Part shown: positions 45,364-56,150 of the stretch, piece after piece | Numbering within the stretch: position 1 is the first letter of the stretch | Layout: each line of letters starts with the position of its first letter | Assembly (NCBI RefSeq): GCF_049243985.1 | Contig: NC_135384.1 | Span: 11,404,501-11,468,500, forward strand | Source of the DNA: Paroedura picta | Lineage: Eukaryota; Chordata; Lepidosauria; Squamata; Gekkonidae | Direction of reading: 5' to 3' | DNA length: 64,000 nt | The notes under the pieces: model-generated | What the model was told of the DNA's origin: nothing | Databases searched by the model: none | What the model saw: only the letters and a program-made list of their open reading frames with translations | Program-made: the position numbers and the translations under genes

Positions 45364-45642
45364 GAGCCTCTTGTGGCGCAGGGTGGTAAGGCAGCTGACA
45401 TGCTGTCTGAAGCTCTGACCATGAGGCTCGGAGTTCAGTCCCAGCAGCTGGCTCAAGGTTGACTCAGCCTTCCATCCTTCCAAGGTCGGTAAAATGAGTA
45501 CCCAGCTTGCTGGGGGGTAAATTGTAACGACTGGGGAAGGCACTGGCAAACCACCCCGAATTGAGTCTGCCATGAAAACGCTAGAGGGCGTCACCCCAAG
45601 GGTCAGACATGACTCCGTGCTTGCATAGGGGATACCTTTACC
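45364..45642 (+). mobile_element. tRNA-derived SINE with 14-bp TSD
   Basis: Same Squam1/ACA-type SINE as in the V2R region, flanked by exact CATTCATAATCTTA duplications (45349-45362 and 45647-45660). The paralogous intron after H13 has no SINE at this point. Confidence 0.92.
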
Positions 45643-46163
45643 ATTACATTCATAATCTTAGTGGAATTCAACACAGAGAAGCTCTTGTGTCTGGTCATGT
45701 TCTCAAAAGGTAAATCTTTAGGCTGGGAAAACACCTTACTGTTAGATCCATGAGTCTAGAGGTGGACATGGACACTGGTAGTGATTTGAGTAACTGAACG
45801 GAACCAAGGAACCCCCTGAAAGATCCCAACTTATATACATGCACAGATAATAGGATCTTCCTACTAGTTCATGCTGTCGGTCAGTTTTACTTGAAGCTGA
45901 CTGGATCTTGTAAATGGGATCTAGCCGTGTATTGGCTTAATTGCACTGGCTTAATTGCACTGCAGACTCACGATCCTGCCTTGGACCTCAGGCTCGGTTT
46001 TCTGCAGGTCTACAAACAGAACACTTACCATGATCATAGGTTCTTCATGGAGAACAAGGATCTCCCCTATCACAGAAACTAATAAATATTAGATTGTCAG
46101 TTCTGACATCCAACACGTTTTATGTTCTTGCATTGTAAAGAACCTTTCTCCTCTCTTTTTCAG

Positions 46164-46184
46164 ATAAACCTAATGAGGAAAACT
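46164..46184 (+). CDS. Heptad exon H9 (DKPNEEN)
   Basis: 21 nt between TCTTTTTCAG and GTAAGT. Leaves T, which joins GC of H10 to make TGC (Cys), so the frame is kept. The proline would interrupt a helix here. Confidence 0.72.
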
Positions 46185-46225
46185 GTAAGTTTCTGGAAAG
46201 CAAAGCTCATGAAGCATTCCGCTAA

Positions 46226-46345
46226 AGCAGAGGTGGCCAAACTGTAGCTCTCCAGATGCTGAGGAACTATAATTCCCATGTGCCCCTGCAAGAATGTGCT
46301 TGCAGGGTCTCATGGGGATTGCAGACCATGGAGAGCCACAGATTT
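46226..46345. mobile_element. Decayed palindromic hAT MITE
   Basis: Diverged relative of 39530-39667: GGTGGCCAAACTGTAGCTCT on the left and CATGGAGAGCCACAGATTTC on the right around AATTCCCATG. Confidence 0.6.
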
Positions 46346-46377
46346 CTGAAGAGAAATCCAGCCAAGGTCATTTTCAG

Positions 46378-46475
46378 GCAGGGAAGCTACTAAAGTTGTA
46401 CTAAATTTTAGGCAGGGAAGCTACTAAAGTTGTACTAAATTTCAGGCAGGGAAGCTACTAAAGCTACTAAAGTTG
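46378..46475. repeat. Minisatellite, about 33-34 bp unit, 3 copies
   Basis: Units starting GGCAGGGAAGCTACTAAAG at 46378, 46411 and 46445, the last with an internal repeat of AAGCTACTAA. Confidence 0.9.
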
Positions 46476-47184
46476 TTAGTAGCTTCCTGTGTCTTCCCCA
46501 AAGTTCAAAAAAAGAAAAAAGAAAGACGTTTCTTTGTTTTACAACATAGGAGCAAGCTAACATAATTACTTTTTTAAAAAAGGGGGGGTGAAGAAGAGGG
46601 GGAAGAGGGGGAAGAAATTGCTGACACAGGATGTTTGCCTGAAGTGACACACTTAAAACAAGCAGGCACCATTTTTCCCAAGCAGTATTTTAATTTGCAT
46701 TGCTCCTGAAAAGGCTTTGGTGGGGGGTGATGAGCATCATAATGTATAGAGAAGGGAAGTGCTTGGGCACTTTTTCCGTGGGGGGGGGAGAAGGGAGGGG
46801 AGAGGGAGGTTGTCAATGAGAGCAAACAAAAAAACAAGGAAGGAGACAGGACCAACCACCTGTGCCTCCAAAAACAGTGTGGGAGGAGGATCGACCACCA
46901 GTTCCTCCAAAGCTGATGTGAAGGGCATGACATGAAACCAATCCCCAGGATTGCCATTCTGAGATGACATGTGCGGAGAGCCAGGTGCAAATTTGATGTC
47001 AGCTTCCAGAGACCAATACGAAGGAAACCTGGAGAATACAGACAACTGTGGAAAACCCCGTAGTATTTTAATTGTGGATTGTGATGCATGGATTTTTTTT
47101 GTTTTGTTTTGTTTTAATATGAGCCCTACATGCTCTGTTACATAAGTCTCGTTCCAGGAGAAAATGTTTTTATTTTCTTTGCAG

Positions 47185-47205
47185 GCCAATGTCAGAGAGA
47201 CAAAG
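47185..47205 (+). CDS. Heptad exon H10 (CQCQRDK or GQCQRDK)
   Basis: 21 nt between TTCTTTGCAG and GTGAGT, phase 1 to 1. First residue depends on the upstream exon (Cys after H9, Gly after exons leaving G). Confidence 0.7.
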
Positions 47206-47735
47206 GTGAGTTTGAATGCGCTTTGAAGAGTTCTGCCTCCTTCTTTCTTGTCCCCACCAAATCATACCATCTGACCACACCTCTTCTATTGTAATCATCA
47301 CTCATTTGCCATGCAGTTCAAAGTGATGGGTCCTCGTCCTGTATCCATCTATACCAAATAGTTCACATCATTTTATCTTGTTTTGGCTCTCTCTTGGTCC
47401 TTCCCAAGTACATTGGAATTTATTTCCTCTCCCATGCTGCAGCATGACAACCTCATCTCCTTCCTGGAACACTTGATTCTGTGCTCACTTATCATACCAT
47501 GGCTTTTTCTGGACTTGATGCATGTTCTTTTCTGCCAGCTGCATAGCAGTTTTTAAATTGTTTCGGAAAGTTCTATGTATATTCTTAAGATCCTCTAATG
47601 AATCTCCTCCCCATCCTTCCCTGTCAATATCCAGAGGATCTCTAGTTCTTCTCTTGTAATGCAATTAAAATGGAATATACCCAGTGCTTTCTCGGGAAAA
47701 CTTGTATTATGCAAAGAGTAGATGATGATTCTCAG

Positions 47736-48807
47736 GGGCTTTTTGCACGGCTTCAAAATAGCACAATGGTTGCTAATTGAAAACGCTACTAATTTGCCTT
47801 AACGCACGACGTCTTAGACAATCTGCAACACTCCTGAAACCGACCAGCAAAAAGCGCTTCATTGTAGCGCTTTCAGGGGAATCCCAAAAAGTGGATTCAC
47901 CCTCCGGAAAGCGATACACTCCTGCAACCGATCTGCAACCATAGCGATAAAGACCTGTGCGTTAACATTGTTGCGGTTTCTTCAAAGTCCCTCCTCCTGA
48001 GCCTGTCCTCCAAACTTCCGGCGAAGCGATCGCCATTTTTTTTCCCCGAGCGAGTGGAGATCAACGCACCGGCGAGCCTCCGTTTAGCCAATGAGGCTTC
48101 CCAGGCTGCAGTCCCTCCTCAGAGCTGTTTACAGTCACTAAGCACAAGAAGCCCGCAGAAGCCCGTTTGCTGATGTATTTTCCCTTTATTTTTCACACTG
48201 TTTCGGCTGAAAATCGCGCCCGTGAGGGGGGGGGAGGGGGGATTTTTTTTCCCCACTCGGAGGCAGCGTGGCCACGATCAAATGACAGCTCAAACAGAGG
48301 CTTCCCCGGCTTCAGTCCCTCCCCTTCAGTCACTAAGCACACACATTTCACACATTCCATTCAGCCGAAAATCGGGCCCGTGAGAGGGGGGGGGGATTTT
48401 TTTTTTCACTCTGAGCCAGCGTGTTAACGATCAAACGATCAAACGACAGCTCAAACACCCCAGGCAGCTGGATGGGTCTCTCCGTTGCAACGAATCTACC
48501 CAGATTCGTTACAATGGGTCTGTTTTTTTTTTTTTTTTAAAAACCTTCCTTAAAGGGAAAGGGGCTGTTTGGGAGCATGCTAACGGCTGCCCATTGGCTG
48601 CTTGACGGCCAGGGGCGGGACGAGCTTGGCAATAGCGCTTCCTTTCTAGCGATTTCTGCCGAGACCGGAAGCCTGTGGGAAACGCTAAAAAACGCAACTG
48701 ATTCCACTACAAAGGCAGGTATGCATAACGACGAATTCCACTATTTTAAATGGCGATTTTTCATTCAGTGACCAATTTGCAACAAAGATCCCCGTGCAAA
48801 AAGGCCC
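47736..48807. mobile_element. TIR DNA element, about 1.07 kb
   Basis: Begins GGGCTTTTTGCACGG and ends CCGTGCAAAAAGGCCC, inverted with one length difference, flanked by TCAG on both sides. Non-coding, with internal GC-rich parts. A partial relative ends at 61415. The family is not assigned; the 4-bp flank could be chance. Confidence 0.7.
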
Positions 48808-49920
48808 TCAGGATTCTCTGATGAGTTCTCTTCCTGTCATATTTGCTAAAGGGCACTTCCCAGTTTGCATTTCTGTTGGTAGCTAGGCATAGTATTCTAA
48901 GATTTAGCCCAAGCAGTAGGTGAACTTCCCAGCATCCCAATATGTGCAGATTAGGGGAGTGCAAAACACTCCATGCATGGTATCCTTCAGGTTTGATTAC
49001 ACTGAACCCTCCAAATATTGGTATTTACAAATATTCCCTTGATATCAATATTGGCATGGTAGTCAGATTCAGTAATATTCAGGAATGTCAAATTTGCTCC
49101 TATGGTCCCCTAGGCTATAATGGAGAATTGATTTGGGGGTATCTGGGGTTCTGGAAGGGGGCTGGTTTTTGAGGGAGCACAACATTTCCAACATTGCTGT
49201 TGGTGTCTTTCTTCAAACCCCTCTCCCCAAGTTTCACAAAGATTTGACTAGGGGAGTCTAATTCTATGATTTCTAAGGTGTCCCTGTCATCTATTATTTC
49301 CAAAGGTAGGGGGGAAGGCATTTAAACTTTAAAGGAAGTGTGGACTTCCTATTTAAATGCCTCTTCAAGCTGCAGTGATGGCACAAGAGAACTGCAAATG
49401 CAGTTAAAGGGCTTGCAGTTCATTTAAATGCCTTCTTCAAGCAGAGAGTTCACTCTGAAGGCATTTAAAGGGGCCAAGAGCCCTTAAAATACACTCCAAT
49501 TGTGGCTATCTGGCAGTTCAAAAAAATCCCAAATATGTTCAGGATTTTTCATGCCGGTTATTTTGAATATATGGAAAAACAGAAAATTAAAATATCCAGC
49601 TGAATTAATACACAAAAATACTGATAAGCTATTGCTGGTTACTTTTGTTTTCCAGTTTAGATTAGCCAAATGCATACCCCTAGTGAAGATATATAATGGA
49701 ATACCAAACATTTGTTACTCCTTTTGGAGCAAATTGTTTTCAATGGCTGAAAACAATCCAGCTATATTGGGAATGCACTCTTAAACACCCATGATGAGTG
49801 CAAGATAAATAAGCTTTAAATCAAGTATTTAGCCTGTGGAAGAAGCCCTGAGAAAGAACATAATATTGTTATGAAATGTGGATAAGTGTATGACTTTTAC
49901 TGTTATGTCTTTCCCTTCAG
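48808..49920 (+). other. BTN-like gene, rest of intron H10-H11
   Basis: Unique or old non-coding DNA. The part just before 49920 has no recognised repeat. No further heptad exon found. Confidence 0.45.
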
Positions 49921-49950
49921 AAGAATTCCAAAAACTTCAAAGAGAAGTTG
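49921..49950 (+). CDS. Heptad exon H11 (EEFQKLQREV)
   Basis: 30 nt between TTTCCCTTCAG and GTAAGT, phase 1 to 1, ten residues. Paralogue of the second half of exon 5 (EEYTKLQRKV). Confidence 0.8.
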
Positions 49951-51198
49951 GTAAGTTTTAACACAGAATTCAATCGTTTGAAGAGCATATCAAAGTAACT
50001 GTAATATTTTATCACCAAGAGAACACAATTTTCTCCAGTAGCATGTTAGAAACCAGCAAGAATCTGTAGGCATAAGTTTTCAAATATCTAAGAATCCTTT
50101 GTTATAGGTTTCTGATGATGACAGAAGCTGTGATGGAACAGGCCTGATTTTGCTTTCCAAGCTCTGCTCTAGCTTGGTCACCATTTGTTTTGGCTAGATG
50201 CCACCTCCTGGAATGGATTTATAGGCAAAAGCATCGCTCTGAATAAGTTGCTCTCACCACTGGTTTTTAGAAGAGATCTCCCCACTGAGAGGACCAGACT
50301 CCCAACTTCACTTCCCTTATGTCATGAACTAGGGGTGCAATACCAAGACAAAACCCTCTAAATGGAGGGGAGGGAGGAGGATAGGCAACCTAAAGAGGCC
50401 ATGGGGGCAGCTAGCCCAGCTCCTGGGTTAGAGAAATGCAAATGTTGACATGGGGCAGACATGGCACCTGACACCTTACACCAAGATCCACCCTCTCACC
50501 CACTGCCTAGGGCCTTGAGTGTAATGGGGTCAGTAAACTACAGGGTACAATCCCAAGGGAGTAGCTCCTTTTTTGTAGGCAGCTAGCAATAGGAATCTTT
50601 CATTTAGTCCCTGCAGAAGTTGAACTTCCAAGCTTCTCAATATGGATTTATGGAAATCCACAATATTTATTCTGAAGCAGGGGTTTAGAAACGTATTACA
50701 TGCTGATCCAAGTAAGACTTGTTCCATGAGTAAGTGTTATTAGTTTCAGTTGTGACATTCAACAAGGTTGGAGTTGAATGATGGTCCCTTGAGTATAATA
50801 GACGAGAACGGTCCATGTCATTTCTGCATCTTGATTTTTCACCAGAATGAGAAACAGCACGTTACCTCAGAGAGGAGAGCTACTGCAGCCCCAAGTTCCA
50901 TCCACATAATTGTGGTTAAAATTGTTTTGGATTTTGGGAAAGATGGTTGAATGGCAAGGATCTCTTTTGCTGGACCTACAGGATCCTTCCTCAACTGCCT
51001 TGTGTTCCTGGGGCACCGATGCCAGAACAATCTGTGCCGAAAGGAGGACAAATGTGGTGCCACTCCCAGACTGACATCCCACTTGCTAGGCAACGCTGGT
51101 GCATGTTGTTCTGTCAGAACCAGAATGGATTTTGGAATTCTGGGGCCTGCATTATTGCTTGCTATTTTTTTTTAATGTAATTCCTTTTCCCCCCCCAG

Positions 51199-51219
51199 AA
51201 ATAATAAAGGCAGATGAAG
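51199..51219 (+). CDS. Heptad exon H12 (EIIKADE)
   Basis: 21 nt between CCCCCCCAG and GTAAGT, phase 1 to 1. Its flanks match H7. Confidence 0.78.
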
Positions 51220-51897
51220 GTAAGTGAGTTTCTTGTGGCCTTTTGTAATGTCAAGAATCCAGGGATTCTTCTAGGATTGCCAACCTCCAGGTGGGGCCTA
51301 GAAGCCTCTAGGGATTACAGTGAAATCCTACACTGCACAGATCAGTTCCCATGGAGGAAGTGGCTACCTTGGAGGGTGGACTCTATTATATTGAGTTACC
51401 TCCCCCTGTCTAACTTTGTCTTCTGGTCTGTGCCAGCATAAATAAAAATTAAACTCTCTTGAATTAGTTATCTCTCCCCATGCCATCCTTTTAAGGTGCT
51501 ATCCCCAAATCTCCAGGAATTTCTTAATCCTGCTTTGGTAAGCATGCTTATTCCACTCACCAGACCCATAGCTCCCCATGCGCACCACGTTTGATGCAAG
51601 GGCAATTAAGCTTCCTGCATAAAGAGTTGCGTCAATACCAAATGAAGCAACGCCAATTTTAGTATATGGGCTGCCAAAGTGAGAACAACTGGACCACTCT
51701 CAGGTTGACCTCCATCTTAACGACAGCTCTTCAGGGTAGACTTCACCAAATTACTTGCGGATTGCAATCCCAGCACTATGGAACGCTGTTGGAACCAGAA
51801 GGGAGTTGGGACTTCTTGGGCTAGCCTTGCTGGGTAATCTCTGAACAGAGATAATTCTATTGTAACTTTGAATCTTTGTTCTTTCCTTTATTCATAG

Positions 51898-51924
51898 AAT
51901 TCTCAGATGCCCGTTTCTACAGAA
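51898..51924 (+). CDS. Heptad exon H13 (EFSDARFYR)
   Basis: 27 nt between TTATTCATAG and GTAAGA, phase 1 to 1, leaving A. Paralogue of H8. Last coiled-coil exon before the B30.2 exon. Confidence 0.78.
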
Positions 51925-52111
51925 GTAAGAGTAACCTTAAAATATGTGTGTGTGTATAAAAACTATGTGCAGCATGGGACAACTTACTCATATGCCTCTT
52001 GGTTGCAAAGGGCTTATCCAGATGAATTACAAATCACGCCATCATATCATACCTTACTTTTGAAATCATCATTCAGTGTACAGTTCTGACATTTCCATTT
52101 GGCCATCACTA

Positions 52112-52393
52112 TAAAGGTAAAGGTAAAGGTATCCCCTGTACAAGCACCGAGTCATGTCTGACCCTTGGGGTGACGCCCTCCAGCGTTTTCATGGCAGACT
52201 CAATACGGGGTGGTTTGCCAGTGCCTTCCCCAGTCATTACCGTTTACCCCCCAGCAAGCTGGGTACTCATTTTACCGACCTCGGAAGGATGGAAACCTGA
52301 GTCAACCTTGAGCTGGCTGCTGGGATCGAACTCCCAGCCTCATGGGCAAAGCTTTCAGATGGCTGCCTTACCACTCTGCACCACAAGAGGCCC
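52112..52393 (-). mobile_element. tRNA-derived SINE, reverse orientation, 12-bp TSD
   Basis: Squam1/ACA-type SINE on the minus strand, flanked by exact TGGCCATCACTA (52100-52111 and 52394-52405). A recent-looking insertion in the intron before the B30.2 exon. Confidence 0.92.
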
Positions 52394-52557
52394 TGGCCAT
52401 CACTAGAGTTGTTCCCAGATTCTTAGCTATGTTTTGTTGTTTTTTTAAGTAGCCTTCTAGCCCTTGTTATTGCAGGAAACTATGCTGGCAATTCTGTAGT
52501 ATCTCCCTTAGTAAGAAGCAGCCTTACTCATACCCTGTTGCATTTTTTTTTTTACTA

Positions 52558-52604
52558 TTCTATCATTCATAATCTGAGTAAAATTCAGATTATGAATGAT
52601 AGAA
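52558..52604. repeat. 20-bp perfect inverted repeat
   Basis: TTCTATCATTCATAATCTGA at 52558-52577 and its exact reverse complement at 52585-52604, with a 7-nt spacer. The paralogous sequence near 45345-45660 has only the forward arm. Confidence 0.9.
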
Positions 52605-53387
52605 GCACAGATAGTGATATTCTTTTGTCTGGTCCAAAAATAAATCTTCAGGCTGAGAGAACACCTAGCCATGACTGAAGATATTTCTGTTTTCTCATAT
52701 GTGCTTCTTTGGACACCCAGACCACAGGATTAAACAAAGCAAGACGTTGATTTTTATTTAAGACATGAACAACAAAACTAAGGAAAGTAACTTCTGTCCC
52801 CTCCCGTCAACTTTTACGCTGCTAAACGCAGCTGCTGTTCTTGCTATTTTCCCACTATCTCTCCCTAGAATCCACCAGGTTTCATTCACTTAACAATTGA
52901 ATATATACCGTAAATTAACAATTGAATGTATGCATATAAGTTACACAGAACAATACCTGTGACCATCTCCAAAGCTCCAGAAATTTCCCAACCTAGAGTT
53001 GTCAACCTGAAGCTAGGTGATTCCATTTTTTATAATGAAAGCAGGGAATTCAGAGAATTTGATATATATTGGTATAACTTTAGGTTGATATAACAATATG
53101 CTGGCACTGGTTTATTTTTTAAACTGCAAAAAGCTCCAGTGGCCCAGAGGAGGGGGAACGGCCACTCCTGGGGTACTGGGGCAGGGAAACTGTAGGTATT
53201 TCATGTAGAAATCCTATTGCTCCTGTGCTTTTACTTCCAGAACTTAGCATCCTCCAGAAGATGGCCATCCATTAGCCATTTGAACTTAATGCTACTACCC
53301 AAGAAGACCATGGCTTAAATTTTAATCTTTAGATATTAATACCTCCCCTTGGTGCCTTCTAATTAAGCTCTTTCATTTCCTTAGCAG

Positions 53388-53911
53388 AAAATGTGGCCTT
53401 TGACCCTGAGACAGCTCACCCAAGACTGGAAATCTCTGAAGATGGAAAATGTGTGGAGGATACAGGGAATGTTGCCCATGTTTCTAAGAGCAAGACAAGA
53501 TTTGACTCCCATATATTCATCCTGGCAAAAGATGGATTCTCCAAAGGGAAACGTTACTGGGAAGTGGAAGTGGGGCAGAAAAAGAACTGGGTCTTAGGAG
53601 TCGCCTCTGAATCCATTTGTAGGACGGGGATAATCACGTTGTCCCCTCAGAAGGGTTTCTGGGTCATAAAACATGAAGATGGGAAGGAATATTGGGCTCA
53701 GGAAAGCTGCTTCAGTGTGAAAGGGAATGAAAAACCTACCAAAATAGGAATCTTTCTAGATATACCCAACAAAAGTCTTGTGTTTTATGATGCCCAGAGG
53801 AAAATTAAATTGCACAGTCTTACTGATGTTATTTCTGGGAAGCTGTATCCATTCTTCTCTACAGGGTTAGAAACAGATGGTCTACCTCTGAGAATTTCTT
53901 CCACATTTTGA
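53388..53911 (+). CDS. BTN-like gene terminal exon (PRY-SPRY / B30.2 domain)
   Basis: 524 nt from TTAGCAG (alternatively from 53385 after TTAG) to TGA at 53909-53911. Encodes the PRY part NVAFDPETAHPRLEISEDGK and then the SPRY part. Visible landmarks: KRYWEVEVGQKKNWVLGVAS, GFWVIKHEDGKEYWA, KIGIFLDIPNKSLVFYD and LYPFFSTGLE. These are the three classic B30.2 motifs (LDP, WEVE, LDYE-like), with LDIP in place of LDYE. In butyrophilins this domain is cytosolic and binds ligands such as phosphoantigens or protein partners; the ligand here is unknown. It lies downstream of 13 heptad exons in the same phase. Complete, no break. Confidence 0.95.
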
Positions 53912-54005
53912 AGAAGACTGTTGAAGGAGGCGGAAAAGGCCTCTACAGTTAGCTGTATATGGGGCAACACACATAGGGAAGAAGGCAAGCTGGTCAATGA
54001 CCAGA

Positions 54006-54011
54006 AATAAA
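54006..54011 (+). promoter_or_regulatory. Polyadenylation signal AATAAA
   Basis: AATAAA about 95 nt after the stop of the B30.2 exon, the natural 3' end signal for the butyrophilin-like gene. Confidence 0.7.
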
Positions 54012-54177
54012 TAATCTTACCTTAGGGAAAAAGGATTGAGCATGGTTCCCCTTCATACACTTATGCTCTTTTGCCACTTATTCTAAGGAATGTTATTGAC
54101 TGAATATACATAGTCACAGGCTGAAAAAGCATGTAATGTTTGTACATGCATAGACTCACTTCAGAGTAAAGGGTCAT

Positions 54178-54223
54178 AAGTGGGTAAAAGGCCCTTAATT
54201 CTGAAAGGGCCTTTTACCCACTT
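54178..54223. repeat. 19-bp perfect inverted repeat
   Basis: AAGTGGGTAAAAGGCCCTT at 54178-54196 and its exact reverse complement at 54205-54223, loop AATTCTGA. It lies about 270 nt downstream of the stop codon. Confidence 0.9.
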
Positions 54224-54867
54224 AAATTCTCATTTAACATACACATGCTACATTATATTTGCATGGTTTTAGAACTATTTGTGTATAGTTGTGTATTGTA
54301 TATATTGTGTGTTGTATATATTTGTGTATTTGTATATATTTTTAATTCTTGTTTTATTCCACGTTGCTCCTTTTCTTTCTCCAACTTAGATCATATTTTG
54401 GCTTGTAAGCTCCTTGTGTCAGGGACCTAAAACAATACAGTGCTCTAAAATGTTTGTGCATAAGATGACCCTCTCTAGGGGCCTTTCTCAACCAGAATTT
54501 CATGAAACCCTGGGGTTTCTTGACAGTCCTGAAAGGGCTTTCTTAATGGGTGTGAGTTAATTATTTTAAATATATTTTTCAAAACTTGTTCAACATTTAT
54601 TGGGTGGTATGACCATATATGGTCATGTCAACCTGACTCTCCCCTCCCAAAATGACCAGTGATGGGCCTGAATGGGGTGGGAAGGGGGTGGGAATGGGAG
54701 GGGCCCTGGGTGAACATGCACATAGCTATGCTTCTCAAGCAGGGTCCCTTAAACAGGAACAAGCAGGAGACTGCACCTTGTGGACCATAGTTGGCACACA
54801 GGCCGATTCTGCACAACGGTGGCTATACCGGGCTGCCGCCAGTGTGGTGCAGTGCTGTGGAGCATAA
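54224..54867. other. Downstream flank, no gene
   Basis: Contains TGTATATTTGTGTA-rich DNA (54260-54345) and a short repeat with CATGAAACCCTGGGGTTTC (about 54480-54570) that has a relative at 58405-58480. Confidence 0.5.
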
Positions 54868-55235
54868 AGCTGAAAAGGCATTAGATAGGATAGAAATGCC
54901 TTATTTACTTCAATGTTTAAAAGCCTTTGTGATTGTTCCCTTGATTTTAAAGAGGATTCAGTAGATATACAAATATCCTATATGTAAAGTTGGGCACCCA
55001 TGAAATATTATCAGAAACATTTAAAAGTAATTGAGGAAGGGGAGAAGGCTTTATCAGCTTTGCTATTCACTCTGTCTCTTACCATTTGCCACTGAAATCC
55101 ATCAAATGAATGAGATGCAAGATATTTTGGTAAATAGATATTGCTATAAAATCCATCTTTATGATGATTATGTTGTACTATATTTAATAGAGTTTGCTCA
55201 AGTTGCCCACAGTCATCCACTAAGTACAGAGAAAC
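54868..55235 (+). mobile_element. L1-type LINE reverse-transcriptase relic
   Basis: Reads KAEKALDRIEMPYLLQCLKA (compare the L1 DAEKAFDRVEW block), then KIHLYDDYVVLYL at the YADD catalytic motif. Heavily decayed and short. Confidence 0.75.
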
Positions 55236-55439
55236 AGCTGTTTCTTTGATTCACTGCCAGAAATGCCAGTCAGACAAGGTAGCCTGGAATGGGTTATGCC
55301 GAAAGGCATTTGAGATCTTTATAAAGCCAAGCTTGTGGCTCAATGTGAAACTCAATACCAATTTTAGATTTTGGTGTATATTACGGACAAAGTCTATTAA
55401 TACCAAGGCAGTTAACTCTGAAATTCATACATAACCCAG

Positions 55440-56150
55440 CAGGTGGCAATGAAGGATTCACTTCAGTCTGTCAAAGTCTGTCACATAAAGTCTGTCAAAG
55501 CTGCACAATTCAACCCAAAAGGATTGCTACATCAGGCATTAGTAAGTATACCAGGAATGGGAAATTGACTGATAAAACCTTCACCAATAAAGGTGAAGCA
55601 GGGCTGTCCTCTTGCGCCCACCCTTTTAAATCGTTTCTTGCATGATTTAGCTCCAACCTTGTAACCAATAGATGGACATGCCCTGTTAGTTGCTTCTAAA
55701 AGAGCTCCAGTACTGCTTTATGCTTATGATGCAGTTATTCTCTCTTATGCCCATATAGGACTTAAAACACTGCCAAAAAAGGTGACTGAAGGCAAGTCAG
55801 CTAGAATTTAACCTTAATAAATTCTAAGATCATAGTTTTTGGCAAGCATAGAATGTGCATAGGTGGTTAGTAGAGGATTAGGAACTAGAACAGGTCAGGG
55901 CCATTAAATACCTAGGACTTCATTTTCATCAAAAAAAGCTCACAGTGAAGTCACAAAAATACAGTAATCAATGCCAACAGTGCTAGTACCACAGTGGTTG
56001 GGAAGTTTTACTTTGGTAAAGTAACCAAACCTCCCGCTCATCAATTTACACTGCCCACGGAGCTCCCATTGAATTTACCAACTGGAGGGCTGGGGGTGAA
56101 GGCATCCTTGCCTGACTACAATCCAATTATGGCCCAGAGCCCTAAGAGTT
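55440..56150 (+). mobile_element. Second LINE reverse-transcriptase relic (non-L1 type)
   Basis: Reads KVKQGCPLAPTLLNRFLHDL and, after a stop, LLYAYDAVILSYA at the YADD position, then AIKYLGLHFH. The GCPLAP and KYLG blocks fit an R2/RTE/CR1-like reverse transcriptase more than L1. Decayed by stops. Confidence 0.7.

Larger units (their letters stand above)
32715..53911 (+). other. Butyrophilin/BG-like receptor gene with heptad-exon array and B30.2 tail
   Basis: One multi-exon gene, every intron in phase 1. Order: signal exon 32715-32775; V-type Ig 33686-34042; second V-type Ig 34908-35300; linker 35791-35844; probable transmembrane exon 37005-37088; thirteen 21-30 nt exons (38335 to 51924) encoding charged heptad-like segments; PRY-SPRY exon 53388-53911. 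Predicted as a type I membrane protein of about 590 residues with a coiled-coil cytosolic stalk and B30.2 domain. Known BTN proteins pair V+C Ig domains with few heptad exons and B30.2. Avian BG proteins have one V domain and many 21-nt heptad exons but no B30.2. This gene combines both. Joining every exon gives one stop, at the junction after 40464, so at least that exon must be skipped or is decaying. Confidence 0.82.
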
